NCBI GenBank assembly: GCA_900767915.1
Contig: CAAGAX010000047.1
Location: 1 to 64,000, forward strand
DNA length: 64,000 bases
Source: Acholeplasmatales bacterium
GTDB taxonomy: Bacteria; Bacillota_I; Bacilli_A; Acholeplasmatales; Anaeroplasmataceae
Reading direction: 5' to 3'
Below, in pieces: positions 17,796 through 26,722 of this stretch (within the stretch, counting starts at the first letter, position 1; each line of letters begins with the position of its first letter). The notes beneath the pieces are model-generated. The model was not told the origin of the DNA. It saw nothing but the letters and a program-made list of their open reading frames with translations, and did no database searches. A program made the translations under genes and the position numbers.

Positions 17796-18627
17796 TGTAT
17801 TATATTGTGGAAATGATAAGGTTTTCGATGGAATCCTAAGCTCTATGATTTCTATATTAAAAAGAACAAAAACTGAAGAGCCATTTCACTTTTACATTTT
17901 TACAATGGATGCAACGTTTGTTAACAAAAAGTATTTACCAATAAGTGATAAAATGTATCATTTTATAGATTTATTAGCTAAATCATATAATAAGGATAAT
18001 TTAGTTTCTTTAATTGATGTAGGAGAATATTATAATAAAGAATTTAGAAATTGCCCTAATGAAGAGTGCTATTGCTCACCTTATACATTATTAAGATTGT
18101 TTTTAGATGAAATACCAAATATGCCTAAGGATAAGGTCTTATATTTAGATGTAGATTTATTATTTAATAAAGACATTACATTATTATATAATATTGACAT
18201 AACTGGTTATGAATATTCAGCTAGTAAAGATCAATATGGAAAATATTTAGTTCATCCAAATTATATTAATGCAGGTGTATTATTATTTAATATGGAAGAA
18301 ATTAAAAAAACTAAGCTATTAACAAAGGCTAGAGAATTAATAAAAATAAAGCATTTACCATTTGCTGATCAAAGTGCTATTTTAAGATCTACAACAAAAC
18401 GAAAAATGCTTCCTCAATGTTTTAATGATCAAAGAGGAGTAAATAAAAAGACTGTTGTTAGACATTTCGCACAAAAGCTCTATTGGCTTCCCTATCCTCA
18501 TATTGAGAATATCAAGCAATGGAACTTAGATAGATATTTTAAAGTATTCAATTATAAGGAATTAAATGATATTATATATGATTTCATTTATATGAAGGAA
18601 TGCTTTTTACGTAATAAGGAGATTTAA
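17788..18627 (+). CDS. Glycosyltransferase family 8 protein (first of two)
   Basis: This 279-residue cytoplasmic retaining sugar transferase has the GT-A fold. The metal/nucleotide-sugar DxD motif is LYLDVDLLFN (about 129-138), and YINAGVLLFNMEEI and FADQSAIL match GT8 enzymes that use UDP-glucose or UDP-galactose. The N-terminus MINVLYCGNDKVFDGILSSM is the normal GT8 start. It overlaps the upstream acyltransferase gene and is followed after one base by a second GT8. Confidence 0.88.
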   Translation: MINVLYCGNDKVFDGILSSMISILKRTKTEEPFHFYIFTMDATFVNKKYLPISDKMYHFIDLLAKSYNKDNLVSLIDVGEYYNKEFRNCPNEECYCSPYTLLRLFLDEIPNMPKDKVLYLDVDLLFNKDITLLYNIDITGYEYSASKDQYGKYLVHPNYINAGVLLFNMEEIKKTKLLTKARELIKIKHLPFADQSAILRSTTKRKMLPQCFNDQRGVNKKTVVRHFAQKLYWLPYPHIENIKQWNLDRYFKVFNYKELNDIIYDFIYMKECFLRNKEI

Positions 18628-18628
18628 A

Positions 18629-19549
18629 ATGAATTATATACCTGTATTTTTTGCTTGTGATGATAACTTTATAAAATATACGGCAGTTACAATGAAATCA
18701 ATAATGGAAAATGCTTCAAAAAATTATAAATATAAATTTCATATACTATATACTAGCATAGATGAAAAATCAATTGAAAAGGTATTAGAAATGAAAACTG
18801 ATATTTTTGATATTGAATTTGTTAATTGCTCTAGCTATATTGATTCAATTAAGGATAATTTACCATTAAGAGATTATTATTCTAAAACCACTTATTTTAG
18901 ATTATTTATTGCTGAAATGTTTGACTATGATAAAGCTATTTATATTGATAGTGATACTATTGTATTAGGAGATATTTCAAAGCTTTATAATCATGAATTA
19001 GGTAATAATCTTTTAGGAGCATGTAATGAACAAGCAATGGTTCAAACTGAAGTATATGGTAATTATGTTGAAAAATGTATTGGCTTAGATAGAAATAAAT
19101 ATTTTAATGCTGGTATGATTTTAATTAATTGTAAACTATTTAGAGAAGAAAAAGTTTTAGATCAATTTTTTGAAAAGCTTAATTTTTATAATTTCGTAGT
19201 TACTCAGGATGAGGATTATTTAAATTTAATATGCTACAATAGAGTCTTATGGATTGATAATAGCTGGAATGTTGAGGTATATGGAGATATTAAATATAGT
19301 GATAATGAAATAAATTTAATTCATTATATTATGTGGGCAAAGCCATGGCATTTTACAAATGTTAGACTTGAAAAATATTTTTGGAAATATGCTTCTTTAA
19401 CATTTGGTTATGATAATATTAAAAATGAGCTAAATAATTATACCGATGAAAAAAGAAAATTAGATTTAGAAGCTGGTGCAAATTTAGAAAAGCTAGCTAT
19501 TTATGAAGCTAATAGAAAAGATAATTATTTAAATAAAATTTCAAAATAG
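18629..19549 (+). CDS. Glycosyltransferase family 8 protein (second of two)
   Basis: This 306-residue GT8 enzyme begins YIPVFFACDDNFIKYTAVTM, the usual nucleotide-binding start. The DxD motif is AIYIDSDTIVLGD, followed by YFNAGMILINCKLF and the C-terminal IHYIMWAKPWHF, where the histidine is a conserved metal ligand. It is LgtC/GspA-like. A pair of GT8 enzymes between two acyltransferases suggests a short sugar chain on a lipid or glycerol-phosphate acceptor (inference). Confidence 0.88.
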   Translation: MNYIPVFFACDDNFIKYTAVTMKSIMENASKNYKYKFHILYTSIDEKSIEKVLEMKTDIFDIEFVNCSSYIDSIKDNLPLRDYYSKTTYFRLFIAEMFDYDKAIYIDSDTIVLGDISKLYNHELGNNLLGACNEQAMVQTEVYGNYVEKCIGLDRNKYFNAGMILINCKLFREEKVLDQFFEKLNFYNFVVTQDEDYLNLICYNRVLWIDNSWNVEVYGDIKYSDNEINLIHYIMWAKPWHFTNVRLEKYFWKYASLTFGYDNIKNELNNYTDEKRKLDLEAGANLEKLAIYEANRKDNYLNKISK

Positions 19550-19563
19550 ATTGGAGAATCTAT

Positions 19564-20409
19564 ATGGAGAAAAGTCCAGATAGAATAAGAATTTTAGCTA
19601 AGATTGAAGAATATGAAAGAAATGGTAGATTTGATGAAGATATAGAGGATGATCCACCTTCAAGGGAATTATTACCTGATGAGGTAGATTATCTCCAAAA
19701 AAAGCTTTCTACTAGGCTTAAAAGTAAGTATGCTTTTTATCAAGCAAGAAAATATTTAAATAAAATTATAAATAATAAAGAAATGATTGTTGATGATATT
19801 ATTGGCTGTGAGAATATAAGTAATCTTAAAACAGGAGCAATTATCACTTGTAATCATTTTAATGCCTTTGATTCTTTTGCTATCCAAATGGCATATGAGA
19901 AAAGTGTTACTAATAAGCATGTTAAATTCTTTAGAGTTATTAGAGAAGGTAATTATACAAGCTTTCCAGGCTTTTATGGCTTTTTAATGAGAAATTGTAA
20001 TACATTACCTTTATCTAGTAATGCTAAAACCATGCAAAATTTTATGAGAAGTGTTAATACACTTTTACAGGAAGGTAATTTAGTATTGGTTTATCCTGAG
20101 CAATCCTTATGGTGGAATTATAAAAAACCAAAGCCATTAAAAAAAGGTGCTTTCCAATTTGCTGTTAAGGCTAATGTGCCTGTTGTACCTTGTTTTATTA
20201 CAATGAAGGAAAGTGATATTATTGGTAATGATGGTTTTTATATTGAAAGATATACAATTCATATTGGTAAACCAATAATGCCAAAAGATGATTTAAGTAA
20301 TCAAGAAAATATTGAATATATGTTAAATGAAAATTATCGAGTATGGAAAGATATATATGAAAGTGTATATCAAACAAAGCTTAAATATTTAACAAATGAA
20401 AATAACTAA
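19564..20409 (+). CDS. PlsC-like acyltransferase (second in cassette)
   Basis: This 281-residue phospholipid-type acyltransferase has a canonical HX4D box in TCNHFNAFDSF and the substrate motif VYPEQSLWW. The first 60 residues form a charged, probably helical extension before the catalytic domain. There is no clear membrane helix, so peripheral attachment is likely. It differs clearly from the acyltransferase at 17019, so the two probably act on different acceptors. TTGGAGAATCT precedes the ATG. The stop codon is inside the terminator stem that follows. Confidence 0.85.
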   Translation: MEKSPDRIRILAKIEEYERNGRFDEDIEDDPPSRELLPDEVDYLQKKLSTRLKSKYAFYQARKYLNKIINNKEMIVDDIIGCENISNLKTGAIITCNHFNAFDSFAIQMAYEKSVTNKHVKFFRVIREGNYTSFPGFYGFLMRNCNTLPLSSNAKTMQNFMRSVNTLLQEGNLVLVYPEQSLWWNYKKPKPLKKGAFQFAVKANVPVVPCFITMKESDIIGNDGFYIERYTIHIGKPIMPKDDLSNQENIEYMLNENYRVWKDIYESVYQTKLKYLTNENN

Positions 20410-20436
20410 TGATTTTAATATTGTTAGTTTTTTTTA
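20402..20436 (+). terminator. Intrinsic terminator of the GT8/acyltransferase operon
   Basis: AACTAATGAT and its partner ending GTTAGTT form a roughly 10-bp stem (two wobble pairs) followed by eight Ts. It overlaps the last codons of the acyltransferase gene. Confidence 0.6.
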
Positions 20437-20536
20437 TTAATGGTTCTTTATTTATAAAAAAAGCTAAATATTTATTTTGATTCTTGATATATTAATAAAT
20501 AGAGTGTAAAATTACTTATAGAAAAGAGGTTATATA

Positions 20537-21775
20537 ATGCTAACTAGTGAAGTATTTAAAAAACATAGAAAAAGTGTTTTAGATAAAATGATTGATAATT
20601 CAATATTAATTTCTGTTTCTCGAAGGGGTGAGGAGCATGAGGTTAATGCAAAATATGATGTAAATAGAAATTATTTTTATTTATCAGGTGTAATGGAATA
20701 TGAGAATATTGTTGTTTTAGCAAAAAATAATGAAAAAACTGATGAAATGATTTTTATTAATCCTTATGATGAATTTAAGGCTAAATGGACTGGAGCTCCT
20801 TTATCAAAGGAAGAGGTTTTAAAAAGAAGTGGTATTGAACATATTTATTATTTAAATAGCTTTGAAGGAATGCTAAATAGATTTTTATTATTATATAAAA
20901 ATATTTATATAGATTTACCTCAAACTTCTTTAGATTCACCTTTATCAAGTGATGAAATATTAGCTAATAAAATTAAAACAAAATATCCTTGGATTAATAT
21001 TCTAAATTCAAGAGACATTTTAGCTTTAGCTAGAATGAAAAAAGAACCAGAAGAAATTTCAGAAATTAAATCAGCTATTGAAATTACTAATAAGGGCTTA
21101 GAAAATATACTAAAGCATATGAGTCCTCAAATGGAGTATCAATTAGAAAGCTATTTTGATCAAGCAATTAAATATAATGGCGCTACTGGATATGCATTTA
21201 ATACTATTGCTGCAGCTGGTGAAAATGCTTGTTGTTTACATTATTGTGAAAATAATTCTATGGCTAAGGATGGAGATTTAATTTTATTTGATTTAGGATC
21301 ATCATTAAATATGTATTGTTCTGATATTTCAAGAACATATCCTGTAAATGGTAAATTCACTCCTCGTCAAAAGGAATTATATGATATAGTTTATGGAGCA
21401 CAGCAAGAGGTATTTAAAGCTTGTAAGGTTGGTGTATCTACTCTTGAATTAAACCAAGTTGTTATAAAATATTATCAAAAGGAATTAAAGAGAATTGGCT
21501 TAATAAAAGAGGATAAAGAGGTATCAAAGTATTATTATCATGGTGTTTCTCATCATATTGGTCTAAATTGTCATGATTTAGCAAAATATGGTGTAGGACT
21601 TGAAGAGGGAAATATTATTTCTAATGAACCAGGCCTTTATATTAAAGAAGAAGGTATAGGAATTCGTATTGAGGATGATATGCTTGTTACAAAGGATGGA
21701 GCAATTTGGCTTAGCCCTCAGATTCTTAAAACTACTGAAGAAATCGAAGATTTCATTAATAAAAACAAAATTTAA
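20537..21775 (+). CDS. pepP: Xaa-Pro aminopeptidase (M24B family)
   Basis: This 412-residue cytoplasmic metallopeptidase removes N-terminal residues before proline. An N-terminal creatinase-like domain (1-165) precedes the pita-bread fold. The five dinuclear metal ligands are visible in LFDLGS (Asp), YCSDISRTYPV (Asp), SHHIGLNCHD (His), ISNEPGLYI (Glu) and IRIEDDMLV (Glu). Length and order match PepP/YpdF-type enzymes. AAGAGGTTAT precedes the ATG. It stands alone, with a terminator downstream. Confidence 0.9.
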   Translation: MLTSEVFKKHRKSVLDKMIDNSILISVSRRGEEHEVNAKYDVNRNYFYLSGVMEYENIVVLAKNNEKTDEMIFINPYDEFKAKWTGAPLSKEEVLKRSGIEHIYYLNSFEGMLNRFLLLYKNIYIDLPQTSLDSPLSSDEILANKIKTKYPWINILNSRDILALARMKKEPEEISEIKSAIEITNKGLENILKHMSPQMEYQLESYFDQAIKYNGATGYAFNTIAAAGENACCLHYCENNSMAKDGDLILFDLGSSLNMYCSDISRTYPVNGKFTPRQKELYDIVYGAQQEVFKACKVGVSTLELNQVVIKYYQKELKRIGLIKEDKEVSKYYYHGVSHHIGLNCHDLAKYGVGLEEGNIISNEPGLYIKEEGIGIRIEDDMLVTKDGAIWLSPQILKTTEEIEDFINKNKI

Positions 21776-21785
21776 TATTTTTTAT

Positions 21786-21819
21786 AGCAATGGTAATTTA
21801 AATCATTGCTTTTTTTTTA
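21786..21819 (+). terminator. Intrinsic terminator after pepP
   Basis: AGCAATG and CATTGCT form a 7-bp stem followed by a run of nine Ts. Confidence 0.75.
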
Positions 21820-21847
21820 CTTTTATCATATTATTTAGTAAATATTC

Positions 21848-21876
21848 TTGAAAAGGTTTTCACATTTTGCTATAAT
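21848..21876 (+). promoter_or_regulatory. Sigma-A promoter for the zinc-ribbon gene
   Basis: TTGAAA (21848-21853) and TATAAT (21871-21876) are separated by 17 bases, an almost ideal promoter. Transcription from about 21883 would give a leader of about 130 bases. Confidence 0.7.
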
Positions 21877-21929
21877 AATGTTAATCTATGAGTAAGTTAA
21901 TATTGTAAATAGATGTATTGGTTATTTGA

Positions 21930-21989
21930 AAAAAAATATTTATTTTTGGGTGGTTTTTTAATTATTTACGTTCTAATAAATATTTTTTT
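21930..21989 (+). promoter_or_regulatory. AT-only inverted repeat in the 5' leader
   Basis: A perfect 15-bp inverted repeat (arms 21930-21944 and 21975-21989) surrounds a 30-base loop containing GGGTGG. The 3' arm ends in seven Ts, so it resembles a weak terminator or attenuator between the promoter and the zinc-ribbon gene. Confidence 0.4.
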
Positions 21990-22014
21990 ATGTAATAAGA
22001 TGTAAAGGAGAAAT

Positions 22015-23643
22015 ATGATGAAAAAAATAGTTTGTGATTTATGTGGAGAATCAGATTTCGTCAAAGTGAATGGCTTCTTTGAGTGCCAGGTTTGTGGAGC
22101 AAAATACACTATTGAAGAAGCTAGAGGGATGTTTGTTGAGGTTGATGAGCCAGTTACTAAATCAGTTAATGATGATACAGAGGATAATTATGAGGAAAAT
22201 CCAGTATTAAAGCCAAAAGCAGCTCCAACTATAGTTAAAAAGGTTGTAGTACAACAAAAGAATCAATCTAATGATACTCAATCTGTTAAAAAGATAGTTT
22301 CAGGAATTAAAAAGGCTCCAGTAACAAAAGAAGATGAAGCAGCTAAAAAGTATGGTCAAAATATTGTGGTTAAAAAGGTTGTTGCAAGACCAATGCCTCA
22401 AACACCTCAAGCATCAAAGCCACAACCAAAGAAGACTTCAGTTGAAGCTACTCCAACTTTTATGAGTGATAAGGCTCAAATGATTGAGAACCTATTTATT
22501 CTATCTCAAAATGCATTTGATTCTGAAAATTATACAGATGCAGAAAATTATGCAAATCGTATTATTGAAATAGATGCGACAAACTCAGATGCTTGGCTAA
22601 TGAAGGGTAATTGTGCTGGTAAGAATAATAATGGTACATCTTTCCGTTTAATTGAAAGTATCAATTGCTGGAATTCATGTCTTTTAAATTCTTCTAAGGA
22701 GGAATATGAAGATTATCAATTTACAGTTAGAACAAATTGTATTGATATAGCAGTTGCTTATGTATTGAAGAGTATTGTTGATTTTAAAAATAATCCGGGT
22801 GAAGAATCTTTAAATAAGATTAAACAAACTATTGATTATGTTGAACCAATGATGCGTAAGGCAAACCAAACATTTGGTGTTGATATTAATGTTTATGATG
22901 ATAAGCTTGCTTCTAATATTAATGCCTTTGTTACTGCTGTATCTAAGCAAGCAATTCAACAATTTGGTAAAAAGGCAGAAGCTCAAACTGATGAAGCATA
23001 TAAGAGGTTTGTTGAAGTACAGGATGGTTGTATCCTAGCTTGGGATTATTTAATGGATTTAGCTAAAAAGCATGGTACAGTTTCAGCAATTTTATCTAAT
23101 CTTGTAAAGATGGAAGAAGCAATTATTCGTAATTGTGGTCATAAGATTAGTGGTACTAAGGTTAAGGAAAGCCTTAAGTGTACTATGAGTGAACGTAATC
23201 AACGTCTTGAAAAAATTAAAAAATCTAAGAAGAAGCTTGAGGATAAATTCGTTGATATCCGTAAGCGTGATCGTGTTGAGCAAAAGTTCAAAAATGCTAA
23301 ATATTGGGAAGAGCATCAAGAAGAGAAGCAAGAATTACTTGATGAGCGTCAAAAGCTTGAGCATGAGGTATTCGAGCTTGAAAATGGTAAACTTAAAATG
23401 CCTGAGCTTACTGAAATTAAAAAGCTTGAGGAAGAAGCATTACGTTTACAAATTCTTAAGGATAATCCAACTTATTCTACTAAGGAACGTAATCTTTATA
23501 TGGAACAGCTTAATAAGACAAGAAAACAGGTTGTTACAAAGAAGCGTGAGCTTGCAAGTCGTCTAAACCCAATTGAAGATAAGATTGAAAAGATGAAGAA
23601 GAGAATGTTCAACATTGATCTTGAATTAAATATGAATAGATAA
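22015..23643 (+). CDS. Zinc-ribbon protein with TPR-like and coiled-coil regions
   Basis: This 542-residue cytoplasmic protein begins with a TFIIB-type zinc ribbon (CDLCGES...CQVCGAKYT, Cys pairs near 9/12 and 28/31). A low-complexity Lys/Pro/Gln linker follows (50-150). A TPR-like helical segment (about 157-240, FDSENYTDAENYANRIIEI) comes next. The C-terminal 170 residues are a highly charged coiled coil. This layout occurs in many gut Firmicutes proteins of unknown function and suggests a scaffold. Two adjacent ATGs are possible starts; AAAGGAG fits the second (22018) slightly better. Codon use is closer to that of highly expressed genes here (CGT, AAG) than in most neighbours. Confidence 0.75.
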   Translation: MMKKIVCDLCGESDFVKVNGFFECQVCGAKYTIEEARGMFVEVDEPVTKSVNDDTEDNYEENPVLKPKAAPTIVKKVVVQQKNQSNDTQSVKKIVSGIKKAPVTKEDEAAKKYGQNIVVKKVVARPMPQTPQASKPQPKKTSVEATPTFMSDKAQMIENLFILSQNAFDSENYTDAENYANRIIEIDATNSDAWLMKGNCAGKNNNGTSFRLIESINCWNSCLLNSSKEEYEDYQFTVRTNCIDIAVAYVLKSIVDFKNNPGEESLNKIKQTIDYVEPMMRKANQTFGVDINVYDDKLASNINAFVTAVSKQAIQQFGKKAEAQTDEAYKRFVEVQDGCILAWDYLMDLAKKHGTVSAILSNLVKMEEAIIRNCGHKISGTKVKESLKCTMSERNQRLEKIKKSKKKLEDKFVDIRKRDRVEQKFKNAKYWEEHQEEKQELLDERQKLEHEVFELENGKLKMPELTEIKKLEEEALRLQILKDNPTYSTKERNLYMEQLNKTRKQVVTKKRELASRLNPIEDKIEKMKKRMFNIDLELNMNR

Positions 23644-23654
23644 AAAATATAATA

Positions 23655-23682
23655 AGAGGTCTAAAGCTAGACCTCTTTTTTT
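23655..23682 (+). terminator. Intrinsic terminator after the zinc-ribbon gene
   Basis: A perfect 9-bp stem (AGAGGTCTA 23655-23663 with TAGACCTCT 23668-23676) is followed by seven Ts. A TATAAT at 23648-23653 just before it could be a -10 box for nadE, starting transcription within the hairpin and so escaping termination. Its -35 match is poor. Confidence 0.85.
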
Positions 23683-23698
23683 AAAAAAGGTGATGTAT

Positions 23699-24418
23699 AT
23701 GCTAAAGGAAAATGTAATTAAATGGGTTAAAGATTATTTTGAGAAAAATAATAATCCTAAGGCAATAGTTGGAATTAGTGGTGGTACTGATTCATCTGTT
23801 GTTGCTTCTATATTAGTTGAAGCTTTAGGATGTGAAAATGTAATCGGAGTATTAATGCCATGTGGTATTCAGCATGATATTGATGTATCCTTAGCTCTAG
23901 TTAAGCTTTTAAATATTAAGTATCATATAATTAATATATTAGATCCAGTATCAAAGCTTAGAGAGCTTATAGGAAATGAACTGGATTTAGATCCTGATTC
24001 TTATGATGCTTACAAAACTAATACTCCTGCTAGAATCCGAATGACTACTCTATATGGTATTTCTGCTTTATATGGAGGTAGAGTAGCTAATACATGTAAT
24101 TTGTCTGAGGATTATATTGGCTATTCAACTAAATTTGGTGATGCGGCTGGTGATTTTTCTATTCTTTCTAGCTTTACTAAAACAGAGGTTAGATTATTAG
24201 GTAGAGAATTAAACCTTCCGGATATTTTTATTAATAAGGTTCCTGAGGATGGAATGAGTGGTAAATCTGATGAGGAAAAGCTTGGATTCACTTATGATAT
24301 TTTAGATAAATATATAAGAACAGGAATTATTGAAGATTTAGAAATAAAAAATAAAATAGATAGGCTTCATAAAATGAATCTACATAAGATTTTACCAATG
24401 CCTAAATATGGAGATTAA
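23699..24418 (+). CDS. nadE: NH3-dependent NAD synthetase
   Basis: This 239-residue enzyme converts nicotinate adenine dinucleotide to NAD with ATP and ammonia. The PP-loop GISGGTDSS and NLSEDYIGYSTKFGDAAGDF are diagnostic. There is no glutaminase domain, so free ammonia is the donor. The frame is open to a GTG at 23690, but AAGGTG at 23687-23692 is the ribosome binding site for the ATG at 23699. It is first of a four-gene NAD salvage operon. Confidence 0.92.
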   Translation: MLKENVIKWVKDYFEKNNNPKAIVGISGGTDSSVVASILVEALGCENVIGVLMPCGIQHDIDVSLALVKLLNIKYHIINILDPVSKLRELIGNELDLDPDSYDAYKTNTPARIRMTTLYGISALYGGRVANTCNLSEDYIGYSTKFGDAAGDFSILSSFTKTEVRLLGRELNLPDIFINKVPEDGMSGKSDEEKLGFTYDILDKYIRTGIIEDLEIKNKIDRLHKMNLHKILPMPKYGD

Positions 24419-24419
24419 A

Positions 24420-25610
24420 ATGAAATTAGAACCAATTGTCAAATCATTATTAGATACTGATTTATATAAATTCAACATGAATCAGGTTATTTTTCATAAG
24501 CATACTAATTTAATTGGTGAATATCATTTTAAATGTAGAAATGAAAATGTAGTATTTACTAAAGAAATGTTAGATGAGATAGATGATCAAATTGACCATT
24601 TATGTAAATTAAGATTTTCAAATGAAGAATTAGATTATTTGAGAACTATTAGATTTTTAAGCCATGATTATATTGAATTTTTAAGATTATATCATCCAAT
24701 TAGAGATTATGTATCTACCTCTTTAAATAATGGAGTTCTTACTATTATAGTAAAAGGACCTTTATTTTCTGCAATGCAATTTGAAATTTATTTATTAGAA
24801 ATAGTAAATGAAACTTATTTTAAATTTCAATATAATTACGAAGAGCTAATTGCTAAAGCTAAAGAAAAGCTTTCAAATAAAATAAAATGCTTTCAAAATA
24901 ACAAATATAATTTTAAATTTGCTGAATTTGGTTGTAGAAGAAGATTATCCTTTGAATTTGAGGACTATGCAATAAATGAGTTATTAACAAAAACTAATAA
25001 TATAATAGGAACCTCAAATGTTTATTTAGCTAAAAAATATAATATTAAGCCAATAGGTACTTATGCTCATGAATATGTTCAAATGTATCAAGGTATATCT
25101 AAAATACCTCTAGCTTATACAAATTATTACGCAATGAAGGATTGGTTTGATGAATATAAGGGAGATAATGGTATTGCTTTAACAGATACTCTTACTACAG
25201 ATTTATTTCTTTTAGATTTTAATTTTCTTCAAGCATCAACCTATACAGGATTACGTCATGATTCAGGAGACCCCTATTTATGGGGAGATAAAATATTAAA
25301 ACATTATAAAACATTAGGAATTGATCCTAAAAATAAAACACTATTATTTTCTGATTCTCTTAATTTTGATAAAGCTCAGGATATTTATGATTATTTTAAA
25401 TCAAAATGTAAAGTAAGCTTTGGAATTGGAACATTTATTTCTAATGATACAAATGTAGAGCCATTAAATATCGTAATAAAGCTTCAATATGTTAATGAAA
25501 AGCCTGTGGCTAAAATATCGGATTGTGAAACAAAAAGTATGTGTGATGATAATGAATATTTAAAATATTTAAAAAATGCAGTAGAATTTAGATTAAAAAG
25601 AGGCGAATGA
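24420..25610 (+). CDS. pncB: Nicotinate phosphoribosyltransferase
   Basis: This 396-residue enzyme makes nicotinate mononucleotide from nicotinate and PRPP. Visible family features are LLDTDLYKFNMNQV at the N-terminus, EFGCRRRLSFE, the phosphorylated-histidine region GTYAHEYVQMYQ, LRHDSGDPYLW and GIGTFISND. An in-frame ATG 12 bases upstream lies inside nadE. The start at 24420 is one base after the nadE stop and follows GGAG. It overlaps pncA by one base. Confidence 0.92.
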   Translation: MKLEPIVKSLLDTDLYKFNMNQVIFHKHTNLIGEYHFKCRNENVVFTKEMLDEIDDQIDHLCKLRFSNEELDYLRTIRFLSHDYIEFLRLYHPIRDYVSTSLNNGVLTIIVKGPLFSAMQFEIYLLEIVNETYFKFQYNYEELIAKAKEKLSNKIKCFQNNKYNFKFAEFGCRRRLSFEFEDYAINELLTKTNNIIGTSNVYLAKKYNIKPIGTYAHEYVQMYQGISKIPLAYTNYYAMKDWFDEYKGDNGIALTDTLTTDLFLLDFNFLQASTYTGLRHDSGDPYLWGDKILKHYKTLGIDPKNKTLLFSDSLNFDKAQDIYDYFKSKCKVSFGIGTFISNDTNVEPLNIVIKLQYVNEKPVAKISDCETKSMCDDNEYLKYLKNAVEFRLKRGE

Positions 25611-26158
25611 TGAAAAGATTATTTATAATAATAGATATGCAAAATGATTTTGTTACTGGCTCATTAAAGAATGAGGAAGCAAAGAAAATTGTTCCTAATA
25701 TGGTTAAATTTTTGGATGATTTAGATAAAAATACAAATTTGATTTTTACACGTGATACGCATTATGAGAATTATTTAGATACAAATGAAGGTAAGCATTT
25801 ACCAATTAAGCATTGCATAATTAATACTAATGGACATGAAATTATTGATGAATTAAAAAAATTCACTTCTAATTCATTAGTAATTGATAAATTATCATTT
25901 GGTTTAACTTCTGATAAATGGAATGACTATTTAAAAGAATATCAATTTGATGAAATATATATTATGGGTGTTTGTACTGATATATGTGTTATTTCTAATG
26001 CTTTAGCACTAAAAGCCTTATATAAAGAATTACCTATATATGTAATAAGTGATTTATGTGCTGGAGTAACTATTAATACACATAATGAAGCATTAGATGT
26101 AATGAAAATGTGTCAGGTGGATATTATTAGTTCAAATGAATACAATGAAAAAATATAA
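25610..26158 (+). CDS. pncA: Nicotinamidase (isochorismatase family)
   Basis: This 182-residue cysteine hydrolase deamidates nicotinamide to nicotinate. The catalytic triad is Asp9 (IIIDMQNDFV), Lys94 (VIDKLSFG) and Cys126 (CTDICV). The metal-binding segment RDTHYENY matches nicotinamidases. The family is broad, but position between pncB and a NMN/NaMN adenylyltransferase makes the assignment firm. ATG occurs twice in a row; the second (25610) overlaps the pncB stop as TGATG and is better spaced from AGAGGCG. Confidence 0.9.
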   Translation: MKRLFIIIDMQNDFVTGSLKNEEAKKIVPNMVKFLDDLDKNTNLIFTRDTHYENYLDTNEGKHLPIKHCIINTNGHEIIDELKKFTSNSLVIDKLSFGLTSDKWNDYLKEYQFDEIYIMGVCTDICVISNALALKALYKELPIYVISDLCAGVTINTHNEALDVMKMCQVDIISSNEYNEKI

Positions 26159-26669
26159 TCTTGGCTTAGTCTTAGGAAGATTTCAATTATTTCATATTGG
26201 GCATGAGGCAATTATTAATAAAAGTATAGAAAATTGTAAGAAAACATTAATACTAATTGGTTCTAGTGATAAAGAAAATTCATATATTAATCCCTTTTCT
26301 TATAGCTTTAGAGAGAAAATAATTAAAGAAATATATGGAAATAGTGTTATTATTAGACCTCTTATGGATTTAGGAGTAGGTAATGTCCCTAGCTGGGGTG
26401 ATTATGTAATTAATAGTGCTATTAAGTATTATGGTATGCCAGATTGCATAATTTATGGAGAAGAGGATAAATGTAAAAGCTGGTATTCTAATTATCCTAA
26501 TTTAAATTATATAATAGTATCTAGAGAAGAAATAGAAATTTCATCTACGTTATTAAAAAAATATATATTAGAAGACAATTATCAAATGTTTAATAAATAT
26601 GTAAATCCTAAGCTAAATAAATATTATAATGTATATAAAAATAAATTAATTTCATTGAAAAATCGATAA
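26136..26669 (+). CDS. Nicotinamide/nicotinate mononucleotide adenylyltransferase (NadM/NadR-like)
   Basis: This 177-residue nucleotidyltransferase has the HxGH signature in LGRFQLFHIGH and the second adenylyl-binding motif EISSTLLKKYI (ISSTxxR-like). GRFQ-F at the start places it with the NadM/NadR type rather than the common NadD. It would make the dinucleotide that NadE finishes. The gene overlaps pncA by 23 bases. A second in-frame ATG at 26145 is possible, and no strong RBS decides between them. Confidence 0.85.
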   Translation: MNTMKKYNLGLVLGRFQLFHIGHEAIINKSIENCKKTLILIGSSDKENSYINPFSYSFREKIIKEIYGNSVIIRPLMDLGVGNVPSWGDYVINSAIKYYGMPDCIIYGEEDKCKSWYSNYPNLNYIIVSREEIEISSTLLKKYILEDNYQMFNKYVNPKLNKYYNVYKNKLISLKNR

Positions 26670-26679
26670 AAATTTCTAT

Positions 26680-26722
26680 TGGTGTCATTATTTTCTAAAG
26701 ATGAATATTGACACCATTTTTT
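26680..26722 (+). terminator. Intrinsic terminator of the NAD salvage operon
   Basis: TGGTGTCA (26680-26687) and TGACACCA (26709-26716) form an 8-bp stem followed by six Ts. The 3' arm also contains the -35 box of the next promoter. Confidence 0.8.

Noticed and set aside
23640..23699. NAD-type riboswitch before nadE
   Set aside because: Only a terminator and ribosome binding site fit in the 55-base gap; no aptamer-length sequence is available.
123..25610. Mycoplasma-type genetic code (TGA as Trp), suggested by very low GC and gene content
   Set aside because: TGA closes the genes ending at 629, 14658 and 25610 at natural protein ends, and Trp is encoded by TGG throughout.
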